A DNA stretch of 40,030 bases from Methanothrix sp. (GCF_024518575.1 NZ_JANIHG010000012.1:1-40030); one strand, 5' to 3'; shown: positions 1 through 9,741, counted from the first letter of the stretch. A program made the numbers and translations. The notes: generated by a model not told the origin, from the sequence alone.

Positions 1-229
1 ACGCACTCTGCCGACTTGGCGTAAAAGTCAGATACGAATCATTTGGGGATCGAAGCCTCGTGGAATCTGTATTCTCCTCGTTTAAGCAACGGGCAAAAAT
101 ATTCTTCTGCTCAATAACTGTGAACTTAAAGATAAAAAACTGGGAAGCCTGAGATGGACAAGAGCTATAGAATGCTGGAACAACTTATGTAAAATGTTTA
201 TCTTTTACTATAACTTCGCGAGGGGGTGA
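1..229 (+). pseudogene. C-terminal remnant of an IS transposase, frameshifted and cut by window edge
   Basis: Reading from base 3 gives a transposase-like tail (VKVRYESFGDRSLVESVF, then a FKQRAKIFF segment) that hits TGA at 150-152. The neighbouring frame then continues sensibly (WTRAIECWNNL ... FYYNFARG) to TGA at 227-229. One missing base near 149 would join the two halves as NWEALRWTRAIECWNN. The order VES-F-KQR then N-x-W is typical of the tail of DDE transposases of small archaeal IS elements. I cannot name the IS family. It sits just upstream of the cas3 promoter, so it marks the left edge of the accessory island. Start lies outside the window. Confidence 0.6.
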
Positions 230-261
230 TAGTGTTATTAGGACAGGTCCGATGACCAATG

Positions 262-278
262 GGAAATTCTTATATATC
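262..278 (+). promoter_or_regulatory. Putative archaeal promoter (BRE/TATA) of the cas effector operon
   Basis: A purine-rich GGGAAATTC immediately precedes TTATATAT, matching the BRE plus TATA layout of archaeal promoters. A transcript would start about 25 bases downstream, near 300, leaving a short leader before the cas3 ATG at 322. Based on sequence likeness only. Confidence 0.4.
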
Positions 279-321
279 TAACTCTTTCGTAATTTATGTG
301 AAATCGGGTAGGGTTTGAGCA

Positions 322-2775
322 ATGTCGATGATGAAGTCTGAATTTCATAATTTCTTCGAGGCAGCGACAGGGTATCCTCCATACCCTTACCAGGAGAGGC
401 TTGCTACAGATGAGCAATTTCCTCATATAATTAAGATCCCTACAGGCATGGGAAAGACCGATGCGGTGATACTGAGCTGGCTCTGGCGGAGGCGATTTGA
501 TACACGTTTAAATGTGAGATCTACTACTCCCAGAAGGCTTGTTTACTGTCTTCCTATGAGAGTTCTCGTCGAGCAGGTGAAGGAGAGAGCGGAGAAGTGG
601 TTAAAGAATCTGGGAATACTCGCCAGCAATCCGGGTGATGGTAGTCCTTTGGATGGTTGGTCACAGGATCACGATGGCAAAGATAAACGAATTGCCGTCA
701 CTGTGCTTATGGGTGGTGAGGATGCCAATGAATGGGATCTCTATCCAGAAAGGGATTGCATACTTATCGGTACTCAGGATATGCTGCTATCTCGTGCGCT
801 CAACCGGGGCTATGGTATGAGCAGATATCGGTGGCCAATGCACTTCGGGTTGCTGAATAACGATTGCCTCTGGGTGATGGATGAGGTCCAGCTGATGGGG
901 CCGGGTTTCACCACCTCGGTTCAGCTTCATGCGTTCAGAGATATTTTCGGAACGATATGGCCATCATCTACTCATACGATCTGGATGAGCGCGACTATTG
1001 AGCGCGAGTGGTTGAGCACAGTGGATCTCAGGTCTAACGGCGGAGCCCTCAGGGGTTTCTCTCTGAATTCAAACGATCTTGATATTCCGAGCGTCAAAAG
1101 ACGCATGAATGCCTTAAAGGTTCTTAAAAAAGCCAATTCAACAGCAGAGGAGACGCAAGGACTTGTCAGAGAGGTATTAGAAAAACACGTCAGAGGGACA
1201 CGAACTATTGTAATACTTAATACTGTGAAGCGGGCCGTCAACCTGTATCATGTTCTAACTAAAAAATCCAACGACTTCAGGGTGCTTCTCATACACTCTC
1301 AGTTCAGACCTTTAGATCGCAAGAAGGTCCTTCAAGAGCTGATGAAAAACCCAGACGACTCCGGCACCATAGTTATTTCAACTCAGGTGGTAGAGGCAGG
1401 TGTAGATGTATCAGCAAGGACGATGTTCACGGAACTGGCACCGTGGTCATCACTTATCCAGCGTTTCGGGAGATGCAATCGTTCTGGTGAATACGATGAG
1501 GCTGAAATATACTGGATAGATCTTCCAGAAAGCAAAAAAAGAAATGAGTTTGCTCTTCCATACTCTATTGAGGATCTGGACAAATCCCGAGAGATTCTCA
1601 AAAGTCTGGATGGCAAAAATGTTGGACCAGGATTACTTCCACAGATTCAGTTGCAGTTCATGCATAAGAAAATCCTTCGCAGAAAGGATTTGGTAGAACT
1701 CTTTGATACCACACCAGATCTGGCTGCGACTGATATCGATATATCTCGATTTATCCGGGAAACCACTGATACTGATGTTCAGGTCTTCTGGCGAGATGTA
1801 GAAGATGCAAAAGAGGAAATGTTCCCCCAGAGGGACGAGCTGTGTCCAGTGCCACTAGCGGATATCCGTGAACTGATAAAAAATGGCGGTATCGCCTGGT
1901 ACTGGGATCAGCTTGAAGGTAGCTGGACTGAAATACGAGATCCAATGCAGATAATCCCCGGAATGATAATACTGCTTCGTGCATCGGATGGCCGGTACAG
2001 CCCAACAGTTGGTTGGGAGCCGCAATCGAAAACGCCGGTTCAGGTGGTACCACTAGAGATAAAGAAGAGGCCGGAGGGATACGAAGACAACCCTACCTCT
2101 ACAGGGGAATGGCAGACCATAGCAGAGCATACAGAGAAAGTTGTACAAATAGCGAATCGTGTGCTAGAGGCGCTCGGAATTGAGGGCATGTGGAGGGATA
2201 CGCTTTTGGAGGTGTCTCGCTGGCACGATTGCGGCAAGGCACATCCCTCTTTTCAGGCCATGCTAAAGACAGATGCTTCGGAGATTAGGGCGGTAAAGTT
2301 TCCAGTGGCAAAGGCTCCTGAGGACGCGTGGCTTAAGGGGCGCCTGCCAGATCGACCCAGAAAGAACGACCTCCGGAGAAGGCATTTCCGGCATGAGCTG
2401 GCATCCGCTATTCTCGCATTGATGAACGGAAAGAGCGATCTGGTCTCATATCTTGTGGCTGCACACCATGGTAAGGTTCGCATGTCCATTCGATCAATGC
2501 CTGGAGAGTACCGACCTCCTGATGGGGGCAGGTTTGCCAGGGGTGTATGGGAGGGAGATACTGTTCCAGCGGTCGATCTGGGTGGTGGTGTAAGGGTGGC
2601 AGCAACACCAATAGATCTCAGCTACATGGATCTTGGTGATGGTCCCAGTGGGCCTAGTTGGTTATCGCGAAGCATCGCGTTGCGAGACGACCCTGATATC
2701 GGGCCTTTCCGGTTATCTTATCTGGAGGCGTTGATAAAAGCATTTGATGAGAGGGCCAGCAGGGGTGAAATATGA
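322..2775 (+). CDS. cas3: CRISPR-associated helicase/nuclease Cas3, type I-G (helicase first, HD last)
   Basis: Cas3 unwinds and degrades the DNA strand displaced by the Cascade R-loop. The 817-residue protein has Walker A IPTGMGKT (Lys45), a DEVQ box at about 187-190, and motif VI QRFGRCNRSGE, so the N-terminal two thirds is an SF2 DEAD/DEVx helicase. The HD nuclease is C-terminal: WHDCGKAH (His635, Asp636), RHELASA (His691) and AAHHGK (His715-716). This reversed order, helicase before HD, together with the csx17, csb1 and csb2 neighbours, is the arrangement of subtype I-G (old I-U). The start is ATG 322; Met4 is an alternative. The gene overlaps csx17 by four bases (ATGA), so translation is probably coupled. 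No broken motif is visible. Confidence 0.93.
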   Translation: MSMMKSEFHNFFEAATGYPPYPYQERLATDEQFPHIIKIPTGMGKTDAVILSWLWRRRFDTRLNVRSTTPRRLVYCLPMRVLVEQVKERAEKWLKNLGILASNPGDGSPLDGWSQDHDGKDKRIAVTVLMGGEDANEWDLYPERDCILIGTQDMLLSRALNRGYGMSRYRWPMHFGLLNNDCLWVMDEVQLMGPGFTTSVQLHAFRDIFGTIWPSSTHTIWMSATIEREWLSTVDLRSNGGALRGFSLNSNDLDIPSVKRRMNALKVLKKANSTAEETQGLVREVLEKHVRGTRTIVILNTVKRAVNLYHVLTKKSNDFRVLLIHSQFRPLDRKKVLQELMKNPDDSGTIVISTQVVEAGVDVSARTMFTELAPWSSLIQRFGRCNRSGEYDEAEIYWIDLPESKKRNEFALPYSIEDLDKSREILKSLDGKNVGPGLLPQIQLQFMHKKILRRKDLVELFDTTPDLAATDIDISRFIRETTDTDVQVFWRDVEDAKEEMFPQRDELCPVPLADIRELIKNGGIAWYWDQLEGSWTEIRDPMQIIPGMIILLRASDGRYSPTVGWEPQSKTPVQVVPLEIKKRPEGYEDNPTSTGEWQTIAEHTEKVVQIANRVLEALGIEGMWRDTLLEVSRWHDCGKAHPSFQAMLKTDASEIRAVKFPVAKAPEDAWLKGRLPDRPRKNDLRRRHFRHELASAILALMNGKSDLVSYLVAAHHGKVRMSIRSMPGEYRPPDGGRFARGVWEGDTVPAVDLGGGVRVAATPIDLSYMDLGDGPSGPSWLSRSIALRDDPDIGPFRLSYLEALIKAFDERASRGEI

Positions 2776-5159
2776 ACAATACGATCCTTTACGGCTGTAC
2801 CGCCCAGCCGCTATCCTCATATTTAACCTCGTTAGCAGTGCTCCGCCTCATATCCGAGCAGAAGGATCCGAACGCAAAGGGCTGGTGGGAGGGTGAGACA
2901 TTCTGCATCAGCTCGGATCTGGACAGAGATCAAATTATCCGTTTCTTCATAGAGGAGTACGTTCCCACGCCTATAGCGTCTCCGTGGAACGGAGGTAGCG
3001 GGTTCTATGAAGGAGATAACACTGAATTTATAGATGCAATAAGAAACAGCACGTCTAAAAGGTTTGCAGTGTATCGAGAAACTATTGATACGATATACAC
3101 TTTCCCAGAGCTGCCTTCCACTAATTTAACCATACGTGAGATACTATCCCAGCTTGAAACAGAATCTGAAAAGAGCAAGGGCAAGAGAAAGAGGGAGCTC
3201 TCCGGATTGGCAAACGAGATACGGAGCAATATTGAATCGGTAGCAAGGCTGCTACCCTCCGTCGATCTGTTTGGCCTGAGTCTTGACGAGCTCGAAGAAA
3301 TTAATAAAAATAGCAATGAAAAGACTGCCGAGAATATAAAAAGATTGCTGAGACCTTTGAAAAAAGCTAGAACTGATATCAAGAAGCGGAAGCGTGATGA
3401 GGGAAGGGATGATATAAAATTAGCATGCAGAGACAGACTCAAAGACTCTTTTGTGGAGTGGCTCGATGCAGCTGTTGTGATCGGTCCAGCTGATGAAATC
3501 GAACATCCACCAATACTGGGGAGCGGTGGCAACGAAGGTCGTCTTGAGTACTCAAATACATTCATGAGCTGTCTTGTAAAACTATTTCTGAAACCAGAAA
3601 ATCAGGACGTTTCTCGTCAGTGGCTTTGCAACGCTCTATTCGGAGATCCTGCAGAGGGTCTCGAGGTAATCAAGGTGGGAATGTATAATCCGGGAAGATC
3701 TGGCGGTTTTAACCAGGGGCCTGGTATTGAGAACAAAGACTTTCCTGCAAATCCATGGAGCTTTGTTTTTTCAATGGAGGGAGCGATAGTCTGGGCAAGC
3801 AGTGTGGCAAGGAGACATGTGGCAAGGAGACATGGCGTGAATAGTGGGATTCTGCGAAGCCCATTTACGGTAAGTGTAAGCCCAGTCGGTTACTGCTCAT
3901 CATCAGATAAAGATGGCAGCGATGAAAGGGCAGCAGAGATATGGACACCAATCTGGAGACGACCTGCCAGATACAAAGAGGTTAGGGCATTTTTGAGTGA
4001 GGGGAGAGCGGACGTCGGCAGGAGATCAGCAACTACAGGATTGGAGTTTGCGGAAGCTGTAGCATCACTGGGTGTGGATCGTGGGGTTTCAGAGTTCGTG
4101 CGATATAACCTCCTCAAAAGAAGGGGGGATAACTATATAGCACTCCCAACAGGACGCTTCACGGTTAAATACAGAAACGAGAGCGACCTTGTCAGGGAGC
4201 TTGACCCGATCCTCAGAAAGATAGATGGTTTTATAAAGAATTTTAAACACCCCCCATCCAGCTATGTCTCGACCAGGAGACAGATAGATGATGCGATATT
4301 CAACCTTCTGCTTCACGGAGGGGCAGAACGTGTGAAATTCCTGATCGCAGCGCTTGGCCGAATGGAGATGCTCATAGCTCAGAGGGACCGATCAAAAAGG
4401 CCCAGACTTGAAAATCCGATTTATGGTCTTAGCCCGAGATGGATCTCTGCAGCAGATGATGGTTCAATTGAAATCAGAATTGCTGCAGCAATAGCGTCGA
4501 TTAAAAGGACCGGAGATGTGGGTCCAATCAGGGCAAACATTTCATGCGTAGACCCTGTGAATCCCACGAGGTGGTCAAAGGGCAGAGGCCAGCTGGCTTG
4601 GGTGGGGCGATCGCTGCCGGAAAAGATGGTTGCAGTCCTTCAAAGGAGAATGATCGACGCCCAGCGGATGAACTGCAGCTCGAATCCGTTGTATGGAGAT
4701 TTACCCCTATCTCCCGAGGATATCTCAGCCTTCATAAATGGAGGCATCGATGAAAGTCTGGTTGAGGATCTCGCCTTCGGATTGAGCTGGGTACGCTGGG
4801 ACGATCCTGCCGTCAATGAAGTCAGAAAAGAGCTTGCGGGGCGCTGGTCGAGACCTATAGACCGGCTTCAGGTAAGGCGCTCTTGGGCGCTTTTAAAGCT
4901 GCTGTTCCTGCCCGATACGCTGAAGATCGACGGCAAGGACGTGAAGGTGAAACCTGAGCCGTCCATTGTACCTCTTCTTCTGGCAGGAAGGATTGATGAG
5001 GCTTGCAGAGTTGGACTGCGCCGCCTATATTCGGCGGGACTCGATCCTGTTATGGCACCTTATTTGAAAGATGGTGATGGAGTTCGTATTGCTGCGTCGC
5101 TTCTGATTCCTGTCCAGAACCACAAAAGAATTACAGAACTTGTTTTGCATATGAAATAG
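2772..5159 (+). CDS. csx17: Type I-G CRISPR large subunit Csx17 (Cas8u2)
   Basis: The 795-residue protein begins LYGCTAQPLSSYLTSLAVLR and carries SPWNGGSGF near residue 75, both hallmarks of the Csx17/Cas8u2 family. This is the large subunit of the type I-G effector complex, thought to take the Cas8 role in PAM recognition and complex assembly. Length fits the family. Residues 120-225 are strongly charged (many K, E, R) and probably helical. At 3804-3833 a 15-base unit is tandemly repeated, giving VARRHVARRHG around residue 345; the frame is kept. It starts inside the cas3 stop (ATGA overlap) and is followed 44 bases later by csb1. Family known; role of individual residues not assigned. Confidence 0.9.
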   Translation: MNNTILYGCTAQPLSSYLTSLAVLRLISEQKDPNAKGWWEGETFCISSDLDRDQIIRFFIEEYVPTPIASPWNGGSGFYEGDNTEFIDAIRNSTSKRFAVYRETIDTIYTFPELPSTNLTIREILSQLETESEKSKGKRKRELSGLANEIRSNIESVARLLPSVDLFGLSLDELEEINKNSNEKTAENIKRLLRPLKKARTDIKKRKRDEGRDDIKLACRDRLKDSFVEWLDAAVVIGPADEIEHPPILGSGGNEGRLEYSNTFMSCLVKLFLKPENQDVSRQWLCNALFGDPAEGLEVIKVGMYNPGRSGGFNQGPGIENKDFPANPWSFVFSMEGAIVWASSVARRHVARRHGVNSGILRSPFTVSVSPVGYCSSSDKDGSDERAAEIWTPIWRRPARYKEVRAFLSEGRADVGRRSATTGLEFAEAVASLGVDRGVSEFVRYNLLKRRGDNYIALPTGRFTVKYRNESDLVRELDPILRKIDGFIKNFKHPPSSYVSTRRQIDDAIFNLLLHGGAERVKFLIAALGRMEMLIAQRDRSKRPRLENPIYGLSPRWISAADDGSIEIRIAAAIASIKRTGDVGPIRANISCVDPVNPTRWSKGRGQLAWVGRSLPEKMVAVLQRRMIDAQRMNCSSNPLYGDLPLSPEDISAFINGGIDESLVEDLAFGLSWVRWDDPAVNEVRKELAGRWSRPIDRLQVRRSWALLKLLFLPDTLKIDGKDVKVKPEPSIVPLLLAGRIDEACRVGLRRLYSAGLDPVMAPYLKDGDGVRIAASLLIPVQNHKRITELVLHMK

Positions 5160-5203
5160 GTGGGGTAAATGGTTAATATCGAGAATAATGGGTGTTGATC
5201 GAT

Positions 5204-6250
5204 ATGGAGAATGGAATGATATTGAAAGATTTGAAATCTGCGCCTCGTCTCCTGATGGAGGTCGAGCTTAGGCCGGTTCAGGGCGATCGCTTCCAGCCCA
5301 CAGGGTTCCCAGATCTGGGGGCGGCTGTGTACATATCGCCTAAAGGAAAACGCATGCTACTGGTAGAGTCCGCTCAGTCAATTGCAAATCGATTGGAGCA
5401 GACCTGTTTGGAAGGAGGGAGAGGTCCCGGGATTATAAAGGAGCTGGAAGGTCTTCCGTACATACTGGTTGAGTTAAATGTTAAACTTGATACTAACGAA
5501 ATAAAGACAAAGACCAGCTCCTTGGTTGAGGCACACAGGATAAACTCTCCATTCATAATATACGATGAGGAGTTTAGAAAGCATTTCATAGACAAAGCAG
5601 GGTATTCCAAGGGCAAGCCCTTGAATTGGGAGATGATTGGGAAGGCATTTTTCTTCTATGATCCGAATTCCCTGCTCCATGGGGCGTTCATGTCAAATCT
5701 AGAGGATGGGCGCATTAAAGTGCCGCGTGCTATTACCGGATTTATCGAGGCGGAGGATGTTCAGGAGGTGGCTTCAGGTGGTGCAAAGATCGACTTTTTG
5801 GACCCAACTGGCAAAATCCGGATACAAGGAATCGGCAAAGATGTGTATGGCAACGTGCTGTACCACCGTATGGAATACACCGCAAAGAGGATTACAGCAT
5901 ATTTCAACATAGATCTGGCCCTTCTGGATGGTTATGGTCTGGAGCCAGAGGCAAAGGAGCTGCTGGTGGCACTTGGTCTCTATAAGATCCGCAGGTTCCT
6001 GGCAAGCGGCCTCAGGCTCAGAACTGCCTGTGATCTGATCAAAAATGGCGATATCAAAGTGACAGCTCCAAACAGTTTTCAGATACCTTCTGAGAAAGAA
6101 CTGCTGGAGGTAATCCAAGCGAATATAAAAGCATGTAAAGATAAAAATTTATTTGCGGATCCACCAGTGACAGTGCTGGATAAAGAGGCAGAAGTAGGAG
6201 ATAAAAAGGGAAGCACCACTTCAGAGGAGGGTGCCACGATAGAGGATTAG
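5204..6250 (+). CDS. csb1: Type I-G CRISPR backbone subunit Csb1 (Cas7, GSU0053 family)
   Basis: Csb1 is the Cas7-type RAMP protein that forms the filament along the crRNA. The diagnostic N-terminal block APRLLMEVELRPVQGDRFQ followed by TGFPDLGAAVY is present, then an SAQSIANRLE segment and a YGLEPEAKELL stretch, as in GSU0053 proteins. About 348 residues from ATG 5204. The open frame reaches back to GTG 5192, but a GGGTGTTGATC ribosome-binding site directly precedes ATG 5204, and family members begin only a few residues before the APRLL block, so I prefer 5204. Only 12 bases separate its stop from csb2. The last 30 residues are a charged tail (EVGDKKGSTTSEEG) that looks disordered. Confidence 0.9.
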   Translation: MENGMILKDLKSAPRLLMEVELRPVQGDRFQPTGFPDLGAAVYISPKGKRMLLVESAQSIANRLEQTCLEGGRGPGIIKELEGLPYILVELNVKLDTNEIKTKTSSLVEAHRINSPFIIYDEEFRKHFIDKAGYSKGKPLNWEMIGKAFFFYDPNSLLHGAFMSNLEDGRIKVPRAITGFIEAEDVQEVASGGAKIDFLDPTGKIRIQGIGKDVYGNVLYHRMEYTAKRITAYFNIDLALLDGYGLEPEAKELLVALGLYKIRRFLASGLRLRTACDLIKNGDIKVTAPNSFQIPSEKELLEVIQANIKACKDKNLFADPPVTVLDKEAEVGDKKGSTTSEEGATIED

Positions 6251-6262
6251 GGTGGCTCCTCA

Positions 6263-7729
6263 ATGATCCTGATCGAATGCGTTCTGATTAATGGGCGGTT
6301 TCATGCCACGCCGTGGGGCAGAAACGTGAATGAAGGAATTCCAGAGTGGCCCCCATCACCTTATCGACTTATACGTGCTCTATACGATACTTGGAAGCGC
6401 AAGAGACCTGACTGGCCTGCCTCTAAAGTTGAACCTCTGCTGGCGGCATTATCCTCTCAGCTCCCAAAGTTCTGCCTTCCTGAGGCAACATCCTCGCACA
6501 TAAGGTGTTTTCTCAGCCAGAACAAAGAAGATATTACCAAAAAGCAGCTGATATTTGATGCATTCGTTGTTACTGAGAGGGGCGCTAAAATTGTTTTCTT
6601 CTGGCCGGATGTGAATTTAAGCGAAGTTCAAAAAAGTGATCTTTCGGAACTCCTATCTCTTATCAACTACCTGGGTAGATCTGAGTCATGGGTATCAGCC
6701 AGGTTGCTGCCTGATTATACAGAGGTTGCGTGGAACTGCGTCCCGGAAGATGGTTCATCTGATCCTGGCTGGGAAACTGTACGTGTAGCCTGCCCCATAT
6801 CTGCAGATGAATACTCAAAGCAGCCATATAATAAAAGTAAATCAAGGCCACTTAGATGGCTTGATGCACTGGCCTGGTCGACAACCGAACTTATCAAGTC
6901 AGATCGCCGCAGTGAACCCCCAGCATTTCGGTATCAAAATTACATTCGCCACAGGCACTGCCTCATGCTTAAGGCATACCCGCATAGACCTGTAGAGAGA
7001 CCGATTGTCAATGGTGTCCTGTATGCTATGGAGTCCAAGGTACCTCCAAAGATCACATCTGCTGTGGAGATATCAGAACGTTTTCGCAGAAAGATCATGG
7101 GGATCCACAAGAATATAACTGGAGATCCCAAGCGGATATCGCATAAATTCAGCGGCAAGGACGAGAGAGGGCATCCTTTGAAGGGGCACAAACATCTCTA
7201 CGTGCTTCCTATGGACCGCGATAGAGATGGATTTCTGGATCACCTGCTAGCGGTATGCAGGGAGCCCCTAGATCTCGAGGAACAGCTTGCACTGGACCGG
7301 GTCGGGTCGATATGGCAGCCAGATGGTAAGCCAGACATTCGACTAATACCCGTACAGTGGGGCAGAACTGGTGAGCTGGCAGGTACCGAGCCCGGAACAC
7401 ATTTCACGAGCGCGACACCATTCATCCCACCCAGGCATTACAGAAAGGGCAGAGGTGATTTCTCAGCATGGCTCTGCCAGGAGGTGCGAAGGGAAGCATC
7501 AAATCATGGGTTACCTGAACCCGTGGAGATCAGAATCGTACCAAAACTGTCCTGCTCCGGGAGGGATATAAGATGGCTCGAATTTCGCAGGAGCAGAAAG
7601 GGTGAGAGCTCACGGATAGGTTACGGATTTGATGTTGTGTTCCCCGAACCTGTCGCAGGACCTGTTGCACTGGGTTACGGAGCTCACTTTGGGCTAGGTC
7701 TCTTTGTCCCCAGCTTGAAGTCAGAATGA
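6263..7729 (+). CDS. csb2: Type I-G CRISPR Cas5-Cas6 fusion Csb2 (GSU0054 family)
   Basis: Csb2 combines a Cas5 N-terminal half, which caps the crRNA 5-prime handle, with a Cas6 C-terminal half that cuts the repeat hairpin. The N-terminus (ECVLINGRFHATPWGRN, then EWPPSPYRLIRALYDTW) is the Csb2/Cas5 signature. The C-terminus ends in a glycine-rich loop (GPVALGYGAHFGLGLF) typical of Cas6 RAMP proteins. Length 488 residues is normal for the fusion. Because no separate cas6 gene lies in the locus, this protein is the expected processor of the array at 10209-12160. Last gene of the effector operon; a 286-base gap and a new promoter precede cas4-cas1. Confidence 0.88.
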   Translation: MILIECVLINGRFHATPWGRNVNEGIPEWPPSPYRLIRALYDTWKRKRPDWPASKVEPLLAALSSQLPKFCLPEATSSHIRCFLSQNKEDITKKQLIFDAFVVTERGAKIVFFWPDVNLSEVQKSDLSELLSLINYLGRSESWVSARLLPDYTEVAWNCVPEDGSSDPGWETVRVACPISADEYSKQPYNKSKSRPLRWLDALAWSTTELIKSDRRSEPPAFRYQNYIRHRHCLMLKAYPHRPVERPIVNGVLYAMESKVPPKITSAVEISERFRRKIMGIHKNITGDPKRISHKFSGKDERGHPLKGHKHLYVLPMDRDRDGFLDHLLAVCREPLDLEEQLALDRVGSIWQPDGKPDIRLIPVQWGRTGELAGTEPGTHFTSATPFIPPRHYRKGRGDFSAWLCQEVRREASNHGLPEPVEIRIVPKLSCSGRDIRWLEFRRSRKGESSRIGYGFDVVFPEPVAGPVALGYGAHFGLGLFVPSLKSE

Positions 7730-7771
7730 TCCCTTGAGTTACTCTGGTGTAAGCCCCCTTCACGGCGAGGG

Positions 7772-7791
7772 CCATCCGGCCAGACGGATGG
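7772..7791 (+). other. Small hairpin between csb2 and cas4-cas1
   Basis: CCATCCG and CGGATGG form a 7-base-pair stem around a 6-base loop, 43 bases after the csb2 stop. There is no T-run afterwards, so it is not a classical terminator. It could be an mRNA 3-prime end or processing structure. The rest of 7730-7965 has no gene I can support: short open frames exist in all frames but none has a recognisable product. Confidence 0.35.
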
Positions 7792-7964
7792 GTTGGACCA
7801 GGCAAGGATGAGCCAGACCGACGAACCTGGTCGTGACCGATTGCGACGTTTTCACAAGCCCATGATGTGGAGAGCATCTCACCATTTCAGAAGTGGAAGT
7901 GCGCACACAGATACGTGTACTTCGAGGTAGTCCTTCTCTACATACCAATAGACTCGATAGACGG

Positions 7965-7980
7965 TCAAAGATTAAAATAA
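7965..7980 (+). promoter_or_regulatory. Putative promoter of the cas4-cas1/cas2 adaptation operon
   Basis: CAAAG followed by ATTAAAATAA resembles a BRE plus TATA box, placed 36-51 bases ahead of the TTG start at 8016. The ribosome-binding site GGAGGG (about 8002-8007) lies between. This suggests the adaptation genes are transcribed separately from the effector genes. Inference from sequence only. Confidence 0.4.
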
Positions 7981-8015
7981 TGTAAAAAGACACCAAATAT
8001 CAGGAGGGTCTCGCT

Positions 8016-9677
8016 TTGAACGAGATGGGGGGTCCAGACCTCATACCCGCTCGGATGCTGAATGAGTTTGCTTACTGTCCCAGGCTGTGCTATATCGAGT
8101 GGATACAGGGAGAATTCATAGATAGCTCTGATACCACAGATGGTAGATTTCAGCACCGTAGGGTGGATTTAGAGAAGGGATGCATTAAAGATGATGAACA
8201 TGAGCCAATCCATGCAAGGTCTGTGTACATGACAGCTCCAGAGGTAGGTCTGGCATGTAGGATAGATCTGCTGGAAGGAGATGGGTTCAGGGTCACACCG
8301 GTGGACTACAAGCGCGGAGAGGTCCCAGAAATCCCCGAGAAGATTTACGAGCCCGATAGGGTACAGCTCTGTGCACAGTGCCTGGTGTTGAGGGAAAACG
8401 GGTTCGAATGCGTGGAAGGAATTGCTTACTTCATCCGATCGAGGAAGAGAGTCGCAGTAAAGTTCGATGACGAACTGGTAAAAAGAACGAAAGACCTCAT
8501 CGCAGAGCTGAGGCGGGTGGCCGAGAGGGGGATCATCCCACCACCCCTTAAGGACAGCCCTAAATGCGTACGCTGCTCCATAGCGAGCATATGTCTTCCG
8601 GATGAGGTTAACCTTCTACGTAAGATCAGTGATGCGGATGAGACCGAGACCGCACCACATATCAGACGACTACTTCCAGACCGGGACGATGCCAAGCCGG
8701 TTTATGTCATTGGTCAGGGTCATACGGTTAGGAAGAAAGGAGATCGCTTGGAGATATGGAATAAGGATGAAAAAGTAGGAGACGCCAAGCTGAGAGAGAT
8801 CTCTCAATTATCTCTTTATGGTGGTGTGGAGATAACTACTCCTGCAATGGTTGAACTGATGCAGAGATGCATTCCGGTCATTCACTTCAGCTATGGCGGA
8901 TGGTTTCATGGCATATGTATTGGCACAACTCACAAAAACGTAGAGCTGAGGATACGACAGTATCAAAGTGCTACAGATCCGGAGAGAGCGCTATTACTTG
9001 CTAGAAAGATAATAGCCGGCAAGATCAGGAACTGCAGAACGCTCATACGCAGAAACGATTCAGAAGTCCAAAGAGAGACACTCGTCACTCTCGCAAGGCT
9101 AGCAAAAAATGCAGAATCCGCAAATAGTGCCGATAGTCTACTTGGTATTGAGGGGGCAGCCGCCGAGGTGTACTTTTCCAGATTAGGGTGCTTACTGAAG
9201 GGCACACAGTTCTCATTTGAGAATAGAAACAAGCGTCCTCCTAGGGATCCGGTTAATGCTGTTCTTTCTTATCTGTACGCTGTGCTTGTGAAGGACGTCT
9301 TCGTGACACTTCTTGCAGTTGGGTTTGATCCATACCTAGGATTCTACCACAGGCCAAGATACGGGCGACCAGCACTGGCTCTGGATATGATGGAAGAGTT
9401 CCGACCGCTGATTGCAGACTCTGTTGCCCTCACACTTTTCAACAACAAAGAGCTATCCAAGAACGATTTCCAGAGAACCGGCATAGGCATATCGCTTACC
9501 TCTGATGGCAAGAGGACTGTGATTGAAGGGTATGAGCGGCGTATGGAGACCGAGATACGGCACCCCTTATTTGGCTATAAAGTTAGCTACCGTCGGGTTC
9601 TTGAGATCCAGGCCAGATTGCTTGCTAGGATGCTATCAGGCGAGATTCGAGAATATCCGCCGTTCTGCACAAGATGA
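8016..9677 (+). CDS. cas4-cas1: Fused CRISPR adaptation protein Cas4-Cas1
   Basis: The 553-residue fusion joins a Cas4 RecB-type nuclease (about 1-200), which trims prespacers and selects for PAM, to the Cas1 integrase (about 225-553). Cas4 features: Cys21 plus CVRCSIASIC (Cys184, 187, 193) for the Fe-S cluster, Asp84 in CRIDLLEG, and VDYKRG (Asp97, Lys99). Cas1 features: LLGIEGAAAEVYF (catalytic Glu379), DPYLGFYH (His445) and ALALDMMEEFRP (Asp457, Glu460). Such a fusion is known for subtype I-G, for example in Geobacter. The start is TTG 8016 with a GGAGGG site 9 bases upstream; the next Met is residue 4. All catalytic residues appear intact, so adaptation is probably functional. Confidence 0.93.
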   Translation: MNEMGGPDLIPARMLNEFAYCPRLCYIEWIQGEFIDSSDTTDGRFQHRRVDLEKGCIKDDEHEPIHARSVYMTAPEVGLACRIDLLEGDGFRVTPVDYKRGEVPEIPEKIYEPDRVQLCAQCLVLRENGFECVEGIAYFIRSRKRVAVKFDDELVKRTKDLIAELRRVAERGIIPPPLKDSPKCVRCSIASICLPDEVNLLRKISDADETETAPHIRRLLPDRDDAKPVYVIGQGHTVRKKGDRLEIWNKDEKVGDAKLREISQLSLYGGVEITTPAMVELMQRCIPVIHFSYGGWFHGICIGTTHKNVELRIRQYQSATDPERALLLARKIIAGKIRNCRTLIRRNDSEVQRETLVTLARLAKNAESANSADSLLGIEGAAAEVYFSRLGCLLKGTQFSFENRNKRPPRDPVNAVLSYLYAVLVKDVFVTLLAVGFDPYLGFYHRPRYGRPALALDMMEEFRPLIADSVALTLFNNKELSKNDFQRTGIGISLTSDGKRTVIEGYERRMETEIRHPLFGYKVSYRRVLEIQARLLARMLSGEIREYPPFCTR

Positions 9678-9741
9678 CGCTGATGCACAACCTGCAACAT
9701 GTAAATTCAGAAGACTATATGGTGGTGAGATAATTAGCGGT

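Noticed and set aside
3005-3565. 186-residue minus-strand frame inside csx17
   Set aside because: Serine/leucine-rich antisense shadow of a charged coding segment; no family likeness.
9523-9741. Long N-terminal extension of Cas2 starting inside cas1
   Set aside because: These residues come from the alternative frame of the cas1 end and have no Cas2 likeness; the family starts at NCYVVSYD.
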